Below, piece after piece: positions 29,880 to 41,763 of a stretch of DNA of 64,000 bases. The notes beneath the pieces are model-generated. The model searched no databases. It saw only the letters and a list, made by a program, of their open reading frames with translations, and was not told the DNA's origin. Position 1 is the first letter of the stretch. Every line of letters begins with the position of its first letter. Source of the stretch: Mesostigma viride (taxonomy: Eukaryota; Streptophyta; Mesostigmatophyceae; Mesostigmatales; Mesostigmataceae); assembly GCA_009746045.1 (NCBI GenBank), contig RPFO01000022.1, positions 4,767,202-4,831,201 of the forward strand, in the 5' to 3' direction. The position numbers and the translations under genes were made by a program.

Positions 29880-32800
29880 TTACACTTGTGAGCAGCATCT
29901 AATGAGGCCGCAAAATGCTTGCACAGCAGCATCAATCAGAATCATCCTTGGCATCACTACCGTTAAAATCACTGTCATTCCCCTCGTTGCTAGGGGTTTG
30001 TTCTCTATAGTCCCTGACCGTGCGCGCGCGTGCACTTGTGCGCAACGGGGGCATGGGCTCCTTCCCCTTGTGTGATGCAGGCGCCAAAGCCTCAGATTTC
30101 TTCTTTCTCTTGCGGGCGGGGCTGCGCGTGAGGGTTCTGCCGCCGTGGTTGCCGGCGCGGGCTGCCGTTCAGCGGGCGGCTTCTTTTTCTTGCGAGGCGG
30201 GGCTGCGCGTGAAGGTCCTGCCGCCGTGGTTGCCGGCGCGGGCTGCCGTTCATCGGGCGGCTTCTTTTTCTTGCGCGGCGGGGCTGCGCGTGAAGGTCGT
30301 GCCGCCGTGCTTGATGGCGCGGGCGACGGATCAGCGGGCGGCGGTTCAGCGGGCGGCCGTTCAGCGGGCGGCTCAGGTGGGAAGTACCTGATGTCTTCCT
30401 GCCACCTTGTCGCCGTGCTTTGGAAAAACTCGTTCTCCAAAGCCCACCCGGTTGCCAGGTGACGGGGCAGCTTGCAGTGAATGACCGAAAGCTGGGGCTG
30501 ATGCCGTGGGTCCAGCACAAACCCAACAGAGCTAACAGATGTTGGCCACACTAGCTTTGCCGTGCGTGGTGCCTCGGCGCTGCGGACCAACACCAAGCGT
30601 TGATCCCGAATGTAAGCCACCTCCGATGCATCGAAAAGCTCTACTCTCAGCACAAGCTGTTGAGTCCACTGCCCCACCGGCTGCACCAGCTTTGCCACGA
30701 GAATGTGGGTCAGGTAGCCGTACTGAGTGCTGCTTCCCTCCTTATGGTAGGCTACACCACAGTTTGCAGTCCGCCATGCTTGCTTCCTGTCAGCTTCTTT
30801 TGTCCGGTAATTGAAACCGTACAAGTGCACCCTATCATACTCCTCAGCCTTGAGCTGCACGCCGGCTGCTGCAGCCTGGACAAGCTCCGGGACCAGCGGC
30901 TGCTGGTTGAGTCCGATCCAGTCTTTGAGCCATGAGAGGTCGCTGCACAAGGGCCGCCTGCATGCACATCGTATACAAAGCAAGATAGCAATGCAAGAAA
31001 AAAAAAATTAGAATAACGGCAGTAGTCCTTGGAAATCAGATGAAGTTCCCTATACTGAAAGAAAATCAGCTCAAAGAATAGCAACTTACAATAATAGGAC
31101 AGCGGCGTCTTACCAGTAGGCCTCATCGCCGTTGACTTCGGGATCTTTGTACTCCGCATTGGGCAGCGCATACTCCAACAAAATCGCGCCCACTTCATCA
31201 GATTCCGCGGCGGTGAAAGTGTAGAAATTCTTGCGGCTGCGCCCCCCCAACTCGACCTTCTTGGACGGGTCTGCGTGGATGACGTCCCAGATGTAGTAGC
31301 GGTCTTTTGGCTGAAAGAAAAAAAAGAAAGCAAACAAGACATTGCAAGCAGCGCACACAAATATGCACAGAAATTAGCTGCATGCAGCACAAGACCGTGC
31401 CACAAGGAGCGCGTACATAACACTAAATCTGCACACAAATCCATTAAAAAAAAAAATCGGTCACTAGCGTGTACTTACCATCCCGGTTTTCACCATGTGA
31501 TAGGCCAGATGGGTCAGCGCCTCAGACTTGCGATATGCTCCGTCCATGGAGCACTCCACATTGACGTTGGACAGCTTAGCTTTCGTGATGGCCCCCATCA
31601 TCCGCTCGCCCGACGCCATGGTGCGGGTGTCACATCGACCCAACAAGGGGATTTGCTGGGCCAGGTGGGCCATCATATGAACAGATTTTGCCATCTCAGA
31701 CGCTGGCGCTATACGCTCCATCGCCACAGCAGCAAGCAAAAACATCTCGCCGCAGTCATCCAACTGCTGCTGAGTCGCCGGGCCGCTAGAAAACACAAAG
31801 TCCCAGGCCGCTGATTGAAGGAGAAATGCTTGCCGTGCATCGTCATCTAACCGCCCACGCAAGATGGTCGGGAGTTGCTTGCAAAAGTAGAGGATCTTGT
31901 CACGCGTCTTGGATTTTTCAGTACTCTTCGCATCGCAGAGCAAGCCACTGATCCGGCCGGTGAAGTAGTCGGGTAGGCTATGCGCCATGATGTCATCGAG
32001 ACCTGCGCATTACAACCACACGCAAAAAAATAACACATAGTAGTAACACGACAGCCGAAAAAAATAGTCAGTCCTATGTAAATCACACAGACCATAGTCA
32101 GTCCTACATATTAAATTTCCAAATTACGGGAAAAATAAAAACCCAATGTCACACTTACGCTTGATATCAGCCTTTTCCTCAGCCGTCAGCTGGAACCCGG
32201 GGCGCGGTGCTGGCGCCCTCTTCTTCTTGCGGCCTTTCTTCGGTGGACTTTGGTGGTCTCCCTCCGGTGGTGGGTCTCCCTCCGGTGGAGGGTCTTCATC
32301 AGGCCGCCACAGCTCCGGGTTCAGACCGAGGACCTTCAGCCTGCCACGAAGTGACCCGGTCGCCATAGCCTTCCCTGCATGGAGTACAAACAGAAAAAAA
32401 AAAACAAAACAATATTACATCAGCTTTCCATGTGAACAGATAGGCCACAGTCAATGTATGCATGCAACAATCACAATGAAATGATACAATTAAATGTTTA
32501 GCAATTACCGCTTGTGCAATGAATGACCCGCTTGAAGTTGTTGGGACACAGATGGAACTCGTCAATAAAATGACGGATCTTCAGGTGAACCCAGTACGGT
32601 AACTTGAGAAACGGCTCGGGCTGCTTTTTTAGCGTAGCACAGTACTTCAGGTAGCCAGCATGGTCCATCTCCTGAACAACAGGAGCGTGAGCCGGCCGGC
32701 GGGGGTCACCCTCGGGAAACATGCGGTCATTGCCAAGGAGAACGATACGGCCATTTGAGATAAAAACCCCACGCCACTCATCACCATGTAGGACGCATTG

Positions 32801-33991
32801 ATAGTACCCTGCATCTGGAATGTTCAGGGACTTGGAGTATGCCGGGTAGTCGTGAATTATGCCAGCAAGAATGGACCTCACAAATGTCGTAGTGTAAACA
32901 CCCGCCACGTCCAGCGTCACATCACAAATGTAATACCCCTTCCACAGTACCAGGAAGTCCTCAGCGATCAAGTCCAAAAAAATGGTCATGTTCTTGGGTG
33001 CCTTCCCCTTCATGGCGCCCACAAGAAGCACCATAGGGCAAAACCGCCCATTCACCATCACCCACTCGGGCAAGTTGACACAGGAAACAAACGCGGGCCA
33101 GCTGCTGTGGGTATCCATGAAAGACCTTGGACATACTCCGTCAAAATTCAGAAGGAAGATGGTGTTCCGCGGCTGGCTGCGAAAGTCCCAGTTGTTCTTT
33201 ATGTGCTGGATGGCACGGCTGTCTGCACGAACAGGTCCATGCACAAGAAACACCAGACGTAAAAAGAAAGGTATCCATCAGAGCAGTACAAACAAAAGAT
33301 AAGCGCAAGAGGAAAAATCTCGAACTTGATACTTTGGCACACATTGCATAACAGAAGGCGTAGAAACAAGTGCAAACCTGCCTTTCAAGCCGTCCACAAC
33401 GCGCGTGGATGAGTCTGGCTCCCTGTTTTCATGTTTCGCAGCGTACTGAAGGGCTTCCGCCATTTCCGGGACTCGGAACCAGGCCCTAATCCGATCCATC
33501 AGGGGGAAGTGCCTAACCTGGCGATGCGCTTTCCGCGAGTTGACGATGTCACCGTTTCTGTCAGTGTACGTCTCGTAGCGCGACAGCTTGCAAAGAGGGC
33601 AGCTCTTAGTAATCTTGTCCTTGTACAAGTAACCCTCGCATGGGCAGGCATCGTACACACGGTACCCCAAGCCCAAGCCTTTGATCACTTTCCGTGCCTT
33701 CCAGATACTGTCGGGCAGAGTGTTGCCCGCGGGGAGAACGTTTCCCAACAGCTTGAAGAGCTCATCAGCAAAGCTCTGAGGGCATGAGTTTTCCCCCATT
33801 AGCGTCAGCAATTGCAATGTAAACATCAAGGCCTTGCTCTCAGATCCCGGGTACAATGGCGTATCGTCCTTGACTCTGGCCACTGCTTCGTCATAATTTC
33901 TAGCAAACTGGCGTGCTGCATCCTCTCCACTGGCCGACCCGTCGTCAGGGTCCTCGGCCATGAATTCATCGACTGTCTGTCCTTGACGCAT
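29880..33991 (-). CDS. CACTA transposase, tnp2 type, six exons
   Basis: Predicted exons (minus): 33991 to about 33383, about 33229-32509, 32374-32159, 32002-31479, 31310-31114 and 30957-29880. Donors at the later junctions are GTAATT, GTAAGT, GTAAGT and GTAAGA, and acceptors end TGCAG, CGCAG, TTTCAG and TGCAG. Exon 1 carries LLPAGNTLPDSIWKARK, GLGYRVYDACPCEGYLY, CPLC and RHFPLMDRIR, the standard tnp2/Transposase_21 N-terminal block. Exon 2 has the catalytic-region phrase LLNFDGVCPRSF with WPAFVSCVNLP. Exon 4 is the DUF4218-like part (GRCDTRTMASGERMMG). The last exon ends in a Pro/Lys-rich tail with about three copies of a 27-residue PSRAAPPRKKKKPP unit. The protein would cut and join the element ends in the nucleus. 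Exon 1-2 splice sites are the least certain. Confidence 0.85.
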
Positions 33992-34006
33992 TTACAATCT
34001 CTACAT

Positions 34007-34048
34007 GGAGGGCCGGCATCGACCGTTGATGGTCAATGCCGGCCCTCC
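34007..34048. promoter_or_regulatory. GC-rich hairpin next to the transposase start
   Basis: GGAGGGCCGGCAT (34007-34019) pairs perfectly with ATGCCGGCCCTCC (34036-34048). The inner GACC/GGTC extends the stem and leaves a GTTGAT loop. It lies 16-57 bp upstream of the transposase ATG in the divergent intergenic region, a place for a regulatory site or transposase-binding palindrome. The rest of the 34049-34869 interval shows no coding frame that I can support. Confidence 0.7.
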
Positions 34049-34869
34049 GTGGCTAACCAGTCGCCATCGGGATCACAAATCGAGCCACGCTAGGGCGTCT
34101 GCGCCAGTGAGACCACTGGCAGCTCACTAATCAACCGTGACCATGAAGTCCGGCTCAGTCGACATTTCCAGGAACGCATCCAACATAATTTGGCGATAAA
34201 ACTCAGGAAGCCTGCAGGATGACCAATGAAACTGGACAATGTAGGTATCCGTGGAGGAAGGGAAAGGAGACATCACGAAATTTGGCCAGCTAGCATGTGT
34301 GTGTCGATGTAAGTGTTCGGCTCGATTCCGGTATCCATGGGTGGGACCGCCATCTTTCTGGTGCCACCCGCCGCCGTGATAGCCGCTAAGTCACCCGTTG
34401 CAAGTTTGTGTCTGCTCGCCAACGCTTTCGATGTCGTCGATCCCTTTTGATCAAACGGACATTTTCTCAGTCATTCAAATGGTAGATATTACGGTCAGTG
34501 TACGGTAGTGTTGGTTAGTCACGGGCTCATTGGTAGAAGTCTACTGAAACGGTACAGCCTTAGCTCCTGAGGCCTCTGTACTTGTACCAAGCAGTACGGA
34601 GTTTAGCCGATCCGCACGCAGCCGCGCGGGGCGTGCGGGCCCCGCGCGAGGCGTGCGGTCCGGCCGTTTGTGTAGCTGCCGTTGGTGCCTTTTGGCGAAA
34701 GACGTTCAAAAAATTTTTGCGCGGGATGCTGCCAGGTTCGTCGATCTGCTGAATCCAACGGCGGACAGAGGCAGGTGCAGTGCGTCATGTATACGTTGGT
34801 TCGCAAAACGGGGGGATTCCGGACTTAGCCAGCCTTGGTCGCATGGTGGTGTGCGACCGAACGTTGTAA

Positions 34870-37095
34870 ATGCCGAGAAGGGTTGCAGTGCTACGACCAG
34901 CTCACGTGTGCAGTCCTGAGGAGTGGGAGAAATTTGATGCCCGAGCATGTGAAGAGGAAAAGCCGAAACAAAACGTCGTTCCCTCCGAATATGTGCGGAC
35001 CTTAAGACTGCAAATCACGACCTTTGGCCGTGCATACCTCGTTGAGGGGTATGTCCTGAAAGAACAGGATGGCGCCATGGTGGATGCTCTCATTAACCGG
35101 GTAAAGAAAAGCTGCATAAACTTTCTGGAAACATGTGTGGCTGACGACAACCGTGCAGAGCTGGATAAGTATGAGGCATCCAGCTGGGTGGTAGACCCGA
35201 CGACTGGTGAGCTCACCGCCCAGAAGCCCAAGGGCTCCAAACCCAAAGCCCTAAGTGTTGAAGAATTCGTAAAAAAGGAGCTGAGCCGCTGGCTAAGCAA
35301 CTCCAGCTTAAAAAAGAGGCAGAGTTTTGCCGAGGACGAGGATGATGACGTGAAGGAAAATACCAAAGCGCTAAGCGACGTGACCAACATGCCAAAGGTA
35401 ATAACGCTATCTTTAGCTACAGGAGTCTGCAAGCTTCTTGGTTTTTTCTTTCATCGCAGGTCTGCTACTAACCGACTTCCCGAATGTTAACGTCCTTATT
35501 CCATGCCCCGCCCTCTGCTTGCAGACAACTCCTGCTGCCAAGCCGGCGGCAAAGCCGGCGGCCAAGCCGGAGGTCAAGCCGGAAGTAAAGCCGGAAGTAA
35601 AGCCGGAAGTAAAGCCGGAGGTCAAGCCGGAGGCCAAGCCTGTGCACACAGGCGTCCGAGCAGATGAAATTCGGAGACTCAGAGCTCGGCTGGCTGCCCT
35701 TGAGGAGGAGTTAGAGCAGGAAGTGGCAGGGTACGCGCCTGCACCTGTGGAGGTATCGGATGTGAGGCCGCCGCCTCCGGTGGCCAAGAAGGTTGTACCG
35801 CCGCCCCCTCCCGTTCCCAAGCAGCCTGTCATGCCGCCCCCTCCGGTGGCCAAGAAGGTTGTACCGCCGCCCCCTCCCGTTGGCACGCAGCCTGTCATGC
35901 CGCCCCCTCCGGTGCCCAGCAACGCTGTGCAGCCGTCCCCTCCGGTGCCCAACAACACCGTGGAGCCGCCCACTACGGTGCCCAAGCTGGCCGACCTGCC
36001 AATGCCGGATGGTCTCCCGCCTGCTCGTGTGCCTGCCATCAAGCCAGATGTCTTCGAGCCCATCACGTCGCGCCCCGCCGTCAACAAGCCGCCCGCCAGC
36101 AACAAGCCGGCCGCCAGCAAGAAGCCGCCGCCAGCAAGAAGCCGGCTGCAAAGCGAAAGCTTCCTAGTGGTCCCATGGACTTGGGGCTTGCGCACTATCT
36201 GAGCACCTTACTGCCAACCGCGGTGGTTCAAGAGCGACCGGGCCCTGGTGGTTTCGGAGAAGCACTGCACGGGGCCTTCGTGGCACAAAGGTACAAGTAC
36301 GAGCGCGATGGGGCGCGGCCGGCTGCGTATGTTTGGGAGCCTGGCAAAGTGGTGGAGGTGAAGCCGAAGCTCAAGGCCCCTTACGGCACGCGGTTTGTGG
36401 AGCGTGATGGGGGCTCGCAAATGCTGTTTGTTGACTTTGCCACGATGCATTACGGTGACGCCGAGGGCAACGAGAATGCGTGGGTCCTTCTGGGCAACGT
36501 CACTGACGACGACCTTCGAGGCGCACGTGCGAAATTGAAGGAGAGTTGGGGGCCAGCAGAGGAGAAGGAGGAGGTGTCGGATGAGTATGTACCGGCCAAG
36601 CGAGCGCGGGCGCCACCCAAGGAGAAGGCGTCTGCCGGTGCTCCCTCCGCGCCAGCGATCCCGCCTGCCTCTAGCTCTTCGACCGCAACGGTGTCTGCCG
36701 GTGCTCCCTCCGCGCCAGCGATCCCGCCTGCCTCTAGCTCTCCGGCCGCAACAGCGTCTGCCGGTGCTCCCTCCGCGCCAGCGATCCCGCCTGCCTCTAG
36801 CCCTTCGCCCGCAATGGCGTCTGCCGGTGCTCCCTCCGCGCCAGCGATCCCGCCTGCCTCTAGCTCTTCGACCGCAACGGAGTCTGCCGGTGCTCCCTCC
36901 GCGCCAGCGATCCCGCCTGCCTCTAGCTCTCCGGCCGCAACGGCGTCTGCCGATGCTCCCTCCGCGCCAGATCTCACCGAGGCGGAACTGGAGCTTGCCG
37001 CGCTCAAGGCCATGATGGCAAAAGCGCAGCGGAAAGTTGAGCTGGAGCGGCAAGCAAAGGAGTCCCAGAGTCAGACTCCTGATCCGGTAATTTAG
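34870..37095 (+). CDS. Second CACTA gene: repeat-rich coiled-coil protein, one frameshift
   Basis: ATG at 34870. Exon 1 (34870-35397, 176 codons) encodes a globular-looking part (RLQITTFGRAYLVEGYVLKE, NRVKKSCINFLETCVAD). The intron 35398-35524 (127 bp, GTAATA...TTGCAG) keeps phase. Exon 2 opens with KPAAKP/EVKP repeats, a coiled coil (DEIRRLRARLAALEEELEQE) and PVAKKVVPPPPPV repeats. Near 36145 the frame changes by one base within a degenerate repeat (a GGCCGCC unit reads GCCGCC). The +1 frame then carries a second domain (QRYKYERDGARPAAYVWEPG, MLFVDFATMHYGD), six SAGAPSAPAIPPASSSS units and a final helix (AELELAALKAMMAKAQRKVE). The place and divergent orientation match the TnpA/TNP1-type DNA-binding partner of CACTA elements, but I do not recognise the sequence. 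Confidence 0.65.
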
Positions 37096-37639
37096 TGGAA
37101 TGTTTTTTCTGAAGCACGTTTTAGCTATGTAGTGATGTGGTGTTGTCACACCCAATTGCCATGTGCGTATATTTTTGTTACTCATGTATGTATCACTCTC
37201 ATGCTAGGTCATGCATCATACCCACAGGCATAACCCATTTCACCATGGGATGTTTTGCTGGGCAACAACTATCTGCCGTGCCTGACTGCCCCCCCCCCCC
37301 TGCCTTGCTGCCCTTGTGTCCTCTTCAATGGTGGTGCTCTGTGTGCCTGCAGGCCTCCAGAGCATGAGTGCTGGCAACTGTGTGGCTTTGTTCAGGCAAA
37401 GAAGCATCATTGATCATGATGACACCTGAAGAAGAAGTAAATTAATTGGCTGGGCTTGATGCGGCCTGTGTTATTTCACAATGGTGTAAACGTATCGATG
37501 AGACGCCCAATGTGGGGCTAAATCCTCATTGTAAATCAAGAGAGACAACTGTTAATGGGATGTATTATTATTTCTAATAAAGAAACCATTTGGAATGATG
37601 GCCTGTTAAGCTGTTCTTAACAGTGCTTGTGTTGTAATG
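37096..37639. other. 3' flank of the second CACTA gene
   Basis: Non-coding, with AATAAAG (37576) as a possible polyadenylation signal and a short C-run. Nothing else stands out. Confidence 0.4.
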
Positions 37640-38024
37640 CTGGCAAATCTGCATTTTCCCCTTTTTTATCACTGTCATTTTTACCACTTTGTGGTATTTT
37701 TTTACCACCCTCATTTTTACCACTTTTTACCACTTTTTACCACCCTCACTTTTACCACTTTGTGGCGTGTTTTTACCACCCTCGCTTTTACCACTTGGTG
37801 GTATTTTTTACCACTTTGGTGGTAAAAGGGGTGGTAAAAGGTGGTAAAATGATTTTACCACCTGCTTTCTCCTAGCGTTTTCCCACCGTTTTACCACTTT
37901 TTACCACTTTTTACCACTTTTTACCACTTTTTACCACTTTTTACCACTTTTTACCACTTTTTACCACTTTTTACCACCCACTTTTACCACTTTTACCACT
38001 TTTACCACCAACGAGTTCCTAGTG
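37640..38024. repeat. Right CACTA terminus: subterminal arrays and TIR
   Basis: TTTTTACCAC-type units, first degenerate and mixed with CCCTC(A/G)CTTTTACCAC variants (37670-37800), then eight perfect tandem units (37890-37975), then the terminal inverted repeat ending CCTAGTG at 38024. The GGGA array resumes at once. Confidence 0.92.
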
Positions 38025-38349
38025 GAGGGAGGGAGGGAGGGAGGGAGGGAGGGAGGGAGGGAGGGAGGGAGGGAAGGAGGGAGGGAGGGAGGGAGGGAGG
38101 GAGGGAGGAGAGGAGGGAGGAGGAGGGAGGGATCGAGGGAGGGAGGCCGGAGGGAGGGGGAGGGAGGAGGGAGGGAGGGAGGAGGAGGGAGGGAGGGAGG
38201 GAGGGAGGGAGAGAGGGAGGAGGGAGGGAGGGAGGAGGGAGGGAGGGAGGGAGGGAGGGAGGGAGGGAGGGAGGGAGGAGGGAGGGAGGGAGGGAGGGAG
38301 GGAGGAGGGAGGGAGGGAGGGAGGGAGGGAGGGAGGGAGGGAGGGAGGG
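38025..38349. repeat. GGGA array, right of the CACTA insertion
   Basis: It continues the array at 27872-29416 on the same strand with the same GGA interruptions, which shows the CACTA element inserted into a pre-existing array. A few degenerate spots (GGATCGAGGG, GGCCGGAGG) lie near 38130-38160. Confidence 0.95.
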
Positions 38350-38360
38350 TAGGTCACTCA

Positions 38361-38732
38361 CAGCAGTTTATTCCCACCCCAGCAGGGCCCCTCCCTCACA
38401 TCCGGCTGCAAATTCTGCTTGATATCGCATGTCTCTAGAATAAGCCGGACAGCCCTGATGCGAGCAAACGGCTCGCCATCATACTGTCGCTCACTGATGC
38501 TTGATACGCGCTTTCCGTAAGATGCAAACATGACGGAAAAGAGAGACTCGGGGAAAGGGGATACGGTGAAATACTTGTCTGTTACCGGCCGGGGTTTCAA
38601 CAGCGACAAAATTTGCGCCTGAATGTGCACATACCACTCCGTCACGTCGACAACGGTCTTGCATCGCATGTCCGTGTCACAGACGCGCAAAAATTGCTGG
38701 CGGCATTGGCATGCTCGCCGCAGGATACGCAT
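38361..38732 (-). CDS. Unrecognised exon-like ORF ending at a consensus donor
   Basis: Minus-strand frame from ATG at 38732 (MRILRRACQCRQQFLRVC) through VVDVTEWYVHIQAQILSLL, KYFTVSPFPESLFSVMF and AVRLILETCDIKQ to a GTGAGTGACC donor-like site at 38361, immediately before the GGGA array. It reads as real coding sequence (mixed composition, no repeats). Beyond the array, at 26762 on the same strand, there is a coding-like tail. If joined they would form a gene with an intron that carries the whole array and the CACTA element, but the splice phases I derive do not fit, so treat it as a separate partial exon. Confidence 0.35.
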
Positions 38733-40104
38733 GTGCGGAGGTCCGTTTTAGCCCCTGAAGCCATGGCGTCTTTGATGCCAAGAACGCCTCAGTGCAAAAG
38801 ACACGATATTTGGCACAAAAACAATTAAAAACGAATTACAGGTATGCGACGCCTGGCCCAGCCTTGAAATGGGATTAAAAATCGCGGCAGCTAATTTAAA
38901 GCAAACTGAAGCGGTAATGAAAAAAGTGCTTTGGTCAAGGCCTTTAAAACTAAAAAATGCGTCGATTAGGGTAAAAAACCAGAGGTCAGGGCCACTTTCA
39001 TCGGGAAAATTTTTTGCTGCAGGTTGATGGGGTCGAGAGAAAATCGGCGACAAAACAGGCACCCACCTGTTGTGAATGACGGCAAATTGCCGAAGGATTC
39101 CGCAGAATTTGAGGCGAAAAAAATAATGGCAAGTAATATATGACCGTAGGAGCATACACTAAAACTTCCAGCCTCTATACTGCATTTTTATTCGCTCACG
39201 GTAGCCTGCCAGGCCGCCATGCCTATGGGTGGAAATTCGGTCACCGTCGTGCACGCACACACCAAAAATCGCATTTCGCGCCACTTTTCGGGTCCTTACG
39301 AGGCTACATTTTGGCGGGGCTCGGACCGTTGTGAGCCATGATCCAACTCTTTATCCCCCCTCCATTGTCGTTGGCATCCTCTAGCACCTCGGGGAGCACT
39401 CTCTCTTGCACCCTCCAATTCACCACTTGTGCTCGAGTGGGCAGCGTCACCCCTTAATTGGTCTTTTTCGGCTTCCTGGAAGCCCCATCATGCAGTTGCA
39501 AATAAACGGAATGCGATGGAAATCAGAAAGCATAGAATGAACGTTCTCTTTATTGTTCGCATACGTTATTATTGTTGTTCCTTCCTTCTCCTTCATTGCG
39601 CATAAGAACCTGTTGCGCTTGGCACCTTCATCAGTCTTGCTGAATATCCTACGTGGACATGCATTCCATGTAGTTCAGTGCATGCCGCGTGTTAGATACT
39701 TCTAGAATCCTCTAGAAGGTTCCAAGGCAGATGCGCATATGATTGGACGATAGTCGGCTCAGTCCTCTTGACAGGACTATACACCGGCCCTAGACCAGCC
39801 GGTGACGTGGAGGCCTGGAAGACGCCCTCATAATATACGTGGCGTCATCCCACTGGCTGTACTAGTGAAGTACAGCCATTGGACCAATACTACAATAAAG
39901 TATATTGTAGTAATCTGTACTAGATCCTCTATCTCTGAGGACCCATGAGGACCCTAGCTAGATGGATCTCCAACCAACTCCAGCCATTCTTTCCCTTGTG
40001 AAAGTGATGTGGCTTAGATGTATTCGATTTCCACTGATGGGTCCATACACTTCACCACCACGTAGGGGATCAGAAACTTGGTGGCCAGCTGCCACTCATG
40101 GTGT
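38733..40104. other. Spacer; no supported gene
   Basis: AT-moderate sequence without a clear product. 39640-39960 has features of an LTR or promoter (short inverted repeats such as TGGCTGTACTAGTGAAGTACAGCCA at about 39853-39880 and ACTACAATAAAGTATATTGTAGT near 39888), but I could not pair it with a second copy. Confidence 0.3.
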
Positions 40105-40815
40105 TCACACCATGCTACAGTGTACAACTGTTGCCACATACGAGCCCGGCCACTCGTCGATCTCACGGGGAGTCATGCCGGCATGGACCTTGGGCACCGC
40201 CTTAAAATCTGGCATAGGCGGGGCCTTGACAGGGTCAGGTCGCATGGGGCCGCCCTTCCTGCAGTACGCGGGGCTGGAAAAGGTGAGGGGCTGGTGACGC
40301 CGCGCCCGCACTTCCTGGTGCGAACCCCTTCCTGCATGCTGCATGGTCATGCCCACGTTGGGACACGAAGGTGTCCTCCTCACGCTCGGGATCAAAGTCG
40401 CCCGATTCTCGGCGGAGCGCGTAGTCATCGGATACCCGCTGCGACGCAAAGGGGGCCGACTCACGCGGAACTCGAACGGACGTGGGATGCTCATAACTGG
40501 GGTCATCTAGGGGCAGCCGGCTGAAGTTAGCGTTGGTGGGCGCGCTCCTTGCTGGGAGGGAGGTGGGTACGAAAGGAAAGGGGCCCGGGGGAGCATAGTC
40601 CTCCTCCTCGGGATCGTACTGCACGTGGGCCGACCCTGACGTCTGCGGTGGGGATCTGGACCAGCTCTCGTGCGCTCCAAAGGAGACCCGACGGGGATCC
40701 CTTTCAGGGGCCGGCCCCAGCCCGCCGCGGCCCGCCGCGGCCACGCCCTGCCCATTGAAGGGTGAGTCAGGCTCGGGCGGCCACGCGCGTATGCCCCCAA
40801 TTGAGAGGGCTGCAC
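40105..40815 (-). CDS. Pro/Arg-rich ORF, unrecognised (possible gag fragment)
   Basis: Frames 40815-40507, 40744-40235 and 40506-40105 on the minus strand overlap. Segments are EEEDYAPPGPFPFVPTS, ESGDFDPEREEDTF and, after a shift, RPDPVKAPPMPDFKAVPKVH then MTPREIDEWPGSYVATVV. Disordered, charged and proline-rich, with a short ordered end. It could be a retrotransposon gag or a fast-evolving host protein. There is no zinc knuckle and no pol beside it. Low certainty that it is a gene. Confidence 0.25.
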
Positions 40816-41759
40816 GAACTCAGGCGGCGGAGCGAACGGCGAGCTAGCTACCAGTTAACGTAAAGGCTTTACGTTAGGTGGATAGAGATTGTTACGCTCT
40901 TTCCAACGGCACCTTGAACGCCTCATTTGGTTACGAGACGTAAAAGTTATGACGTTCCCAGGTTGTGCCGACAGTACCCAGCGCGCCACTGGGGGCGCGT
41001 ACGGACACAGGATGTACAAGTGTCACTTTGATAGTCCGCAGGACGTTGACAGGACTTGTACAGGACTTGATGGTCAATTGATAGGTAGGCGTGCTGTAGC
41101 GCGCCAGGACCTATGAGACAATTGATGCTGAGTAGTGTACGGATAGGTCCACAGGACTAGCCGTATGGACAATTGATAGATCTGCGCGCCAAAGGCGTGC
41201 CAGAGTCTGTGTAATCAATTGATTGACAGTTCAGCTGTGACAGTGCAACTGAATACTTGGACGCGTCCCTAGCAAGTTATATGTGTGACTTTTTAGCACC
41301 AGGACGCTAGCTCTTGCGTGCACGTTCTCTTGGCACTGCAACCCTGTCGTCTGTGCTGCGTGCAGTCTTGGAAGTGACGTGACTTACGTCTGTGTTTCCA
41401 TTAATAATTCTAATAAAGGCAACATTTCCTGCAAGAGCCACGGCGATATTCGGCATTCTCTCACAACTCGTATTACAATAGTTTGCCTGTCATTCTCTCA
41501 ACAGGGGTCTATTGGCGCCCGTCTTACGGCGCCCGTCTACTTGCCAGATGGTAAACTGCCACAGCAAACAAATGACAAAATGAAACACATAGGCAACAAT
41601 TAAATCCTGCCCTGGGGAACTAGGGAAGTCTGAACAGGCAAACACCTGAACAGGCCAGCTTGTAGAAACATAATACCAGGGAATCGAACCCCGCCCTATA
41701 AACCCCAGTATGAAGGTTCCCAGACCATTGTGAGAAGTATGTACAAATATACATTTCTT
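40816..41759. other. Non-coding spacer with repeats
   Basis: Contains an inverted pair AACGTAAAG/CTTTACGTT at 40857-40875 and several GGTCAATTGATAG or GACAATTGATG-type short repeats at 41069-41230. A B-box-like GGTTCGATTCC occurs on the minus strand at 41681-41691, but no tRNA cloverleaf can be drawn around it. Confidence 0.35.
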
Positions 41760-41763
41760 TTAA

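Larger units (their letters stand above)
29417..38024. mobile_element. Autonomous-type CACTA (EnSpm) DNA transposon, 8.6 kb
   Basis: It is bounded by 25-bp perfect inverted repeats that begin CACTAGGAACTCGTTGGTGG and end with its complement CCACCAACGAGTTCCTAGTG at 38024. Just inside both ends are arrays of the 10-mer TTTTTACCAC, the subterminal repeats that CACTA transposases bind. It sits inside a GGGA array with GA on both sides, consistent with a 2-bp target duplication. It carries two divergent genes: a tnp2-type transposase (minus) and a second, repeat-rich protein (plus). All the usual CACTA parts are present, so it could be or recently have been mobile, apart from a one-base frameshift in the second gene. 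Confidence 0.93.

Noticed and set aside
35413-37185. Minus-strand Gly/Ala- and Arg-rich frames opposite the second CACTA gene
   Set aside because: They are antisense of Pro/Ala/Ser repeats. The plus strand has a phase-preserving intron and start codon.
41640-41740. tRNA gene on the minus strand suggested by a GGTTCGATTCC B-box
   Set aside because: No matching acceptor stem, A-box or anticodon arm at the right distance. At most a tRNA-derived SINE scrap.
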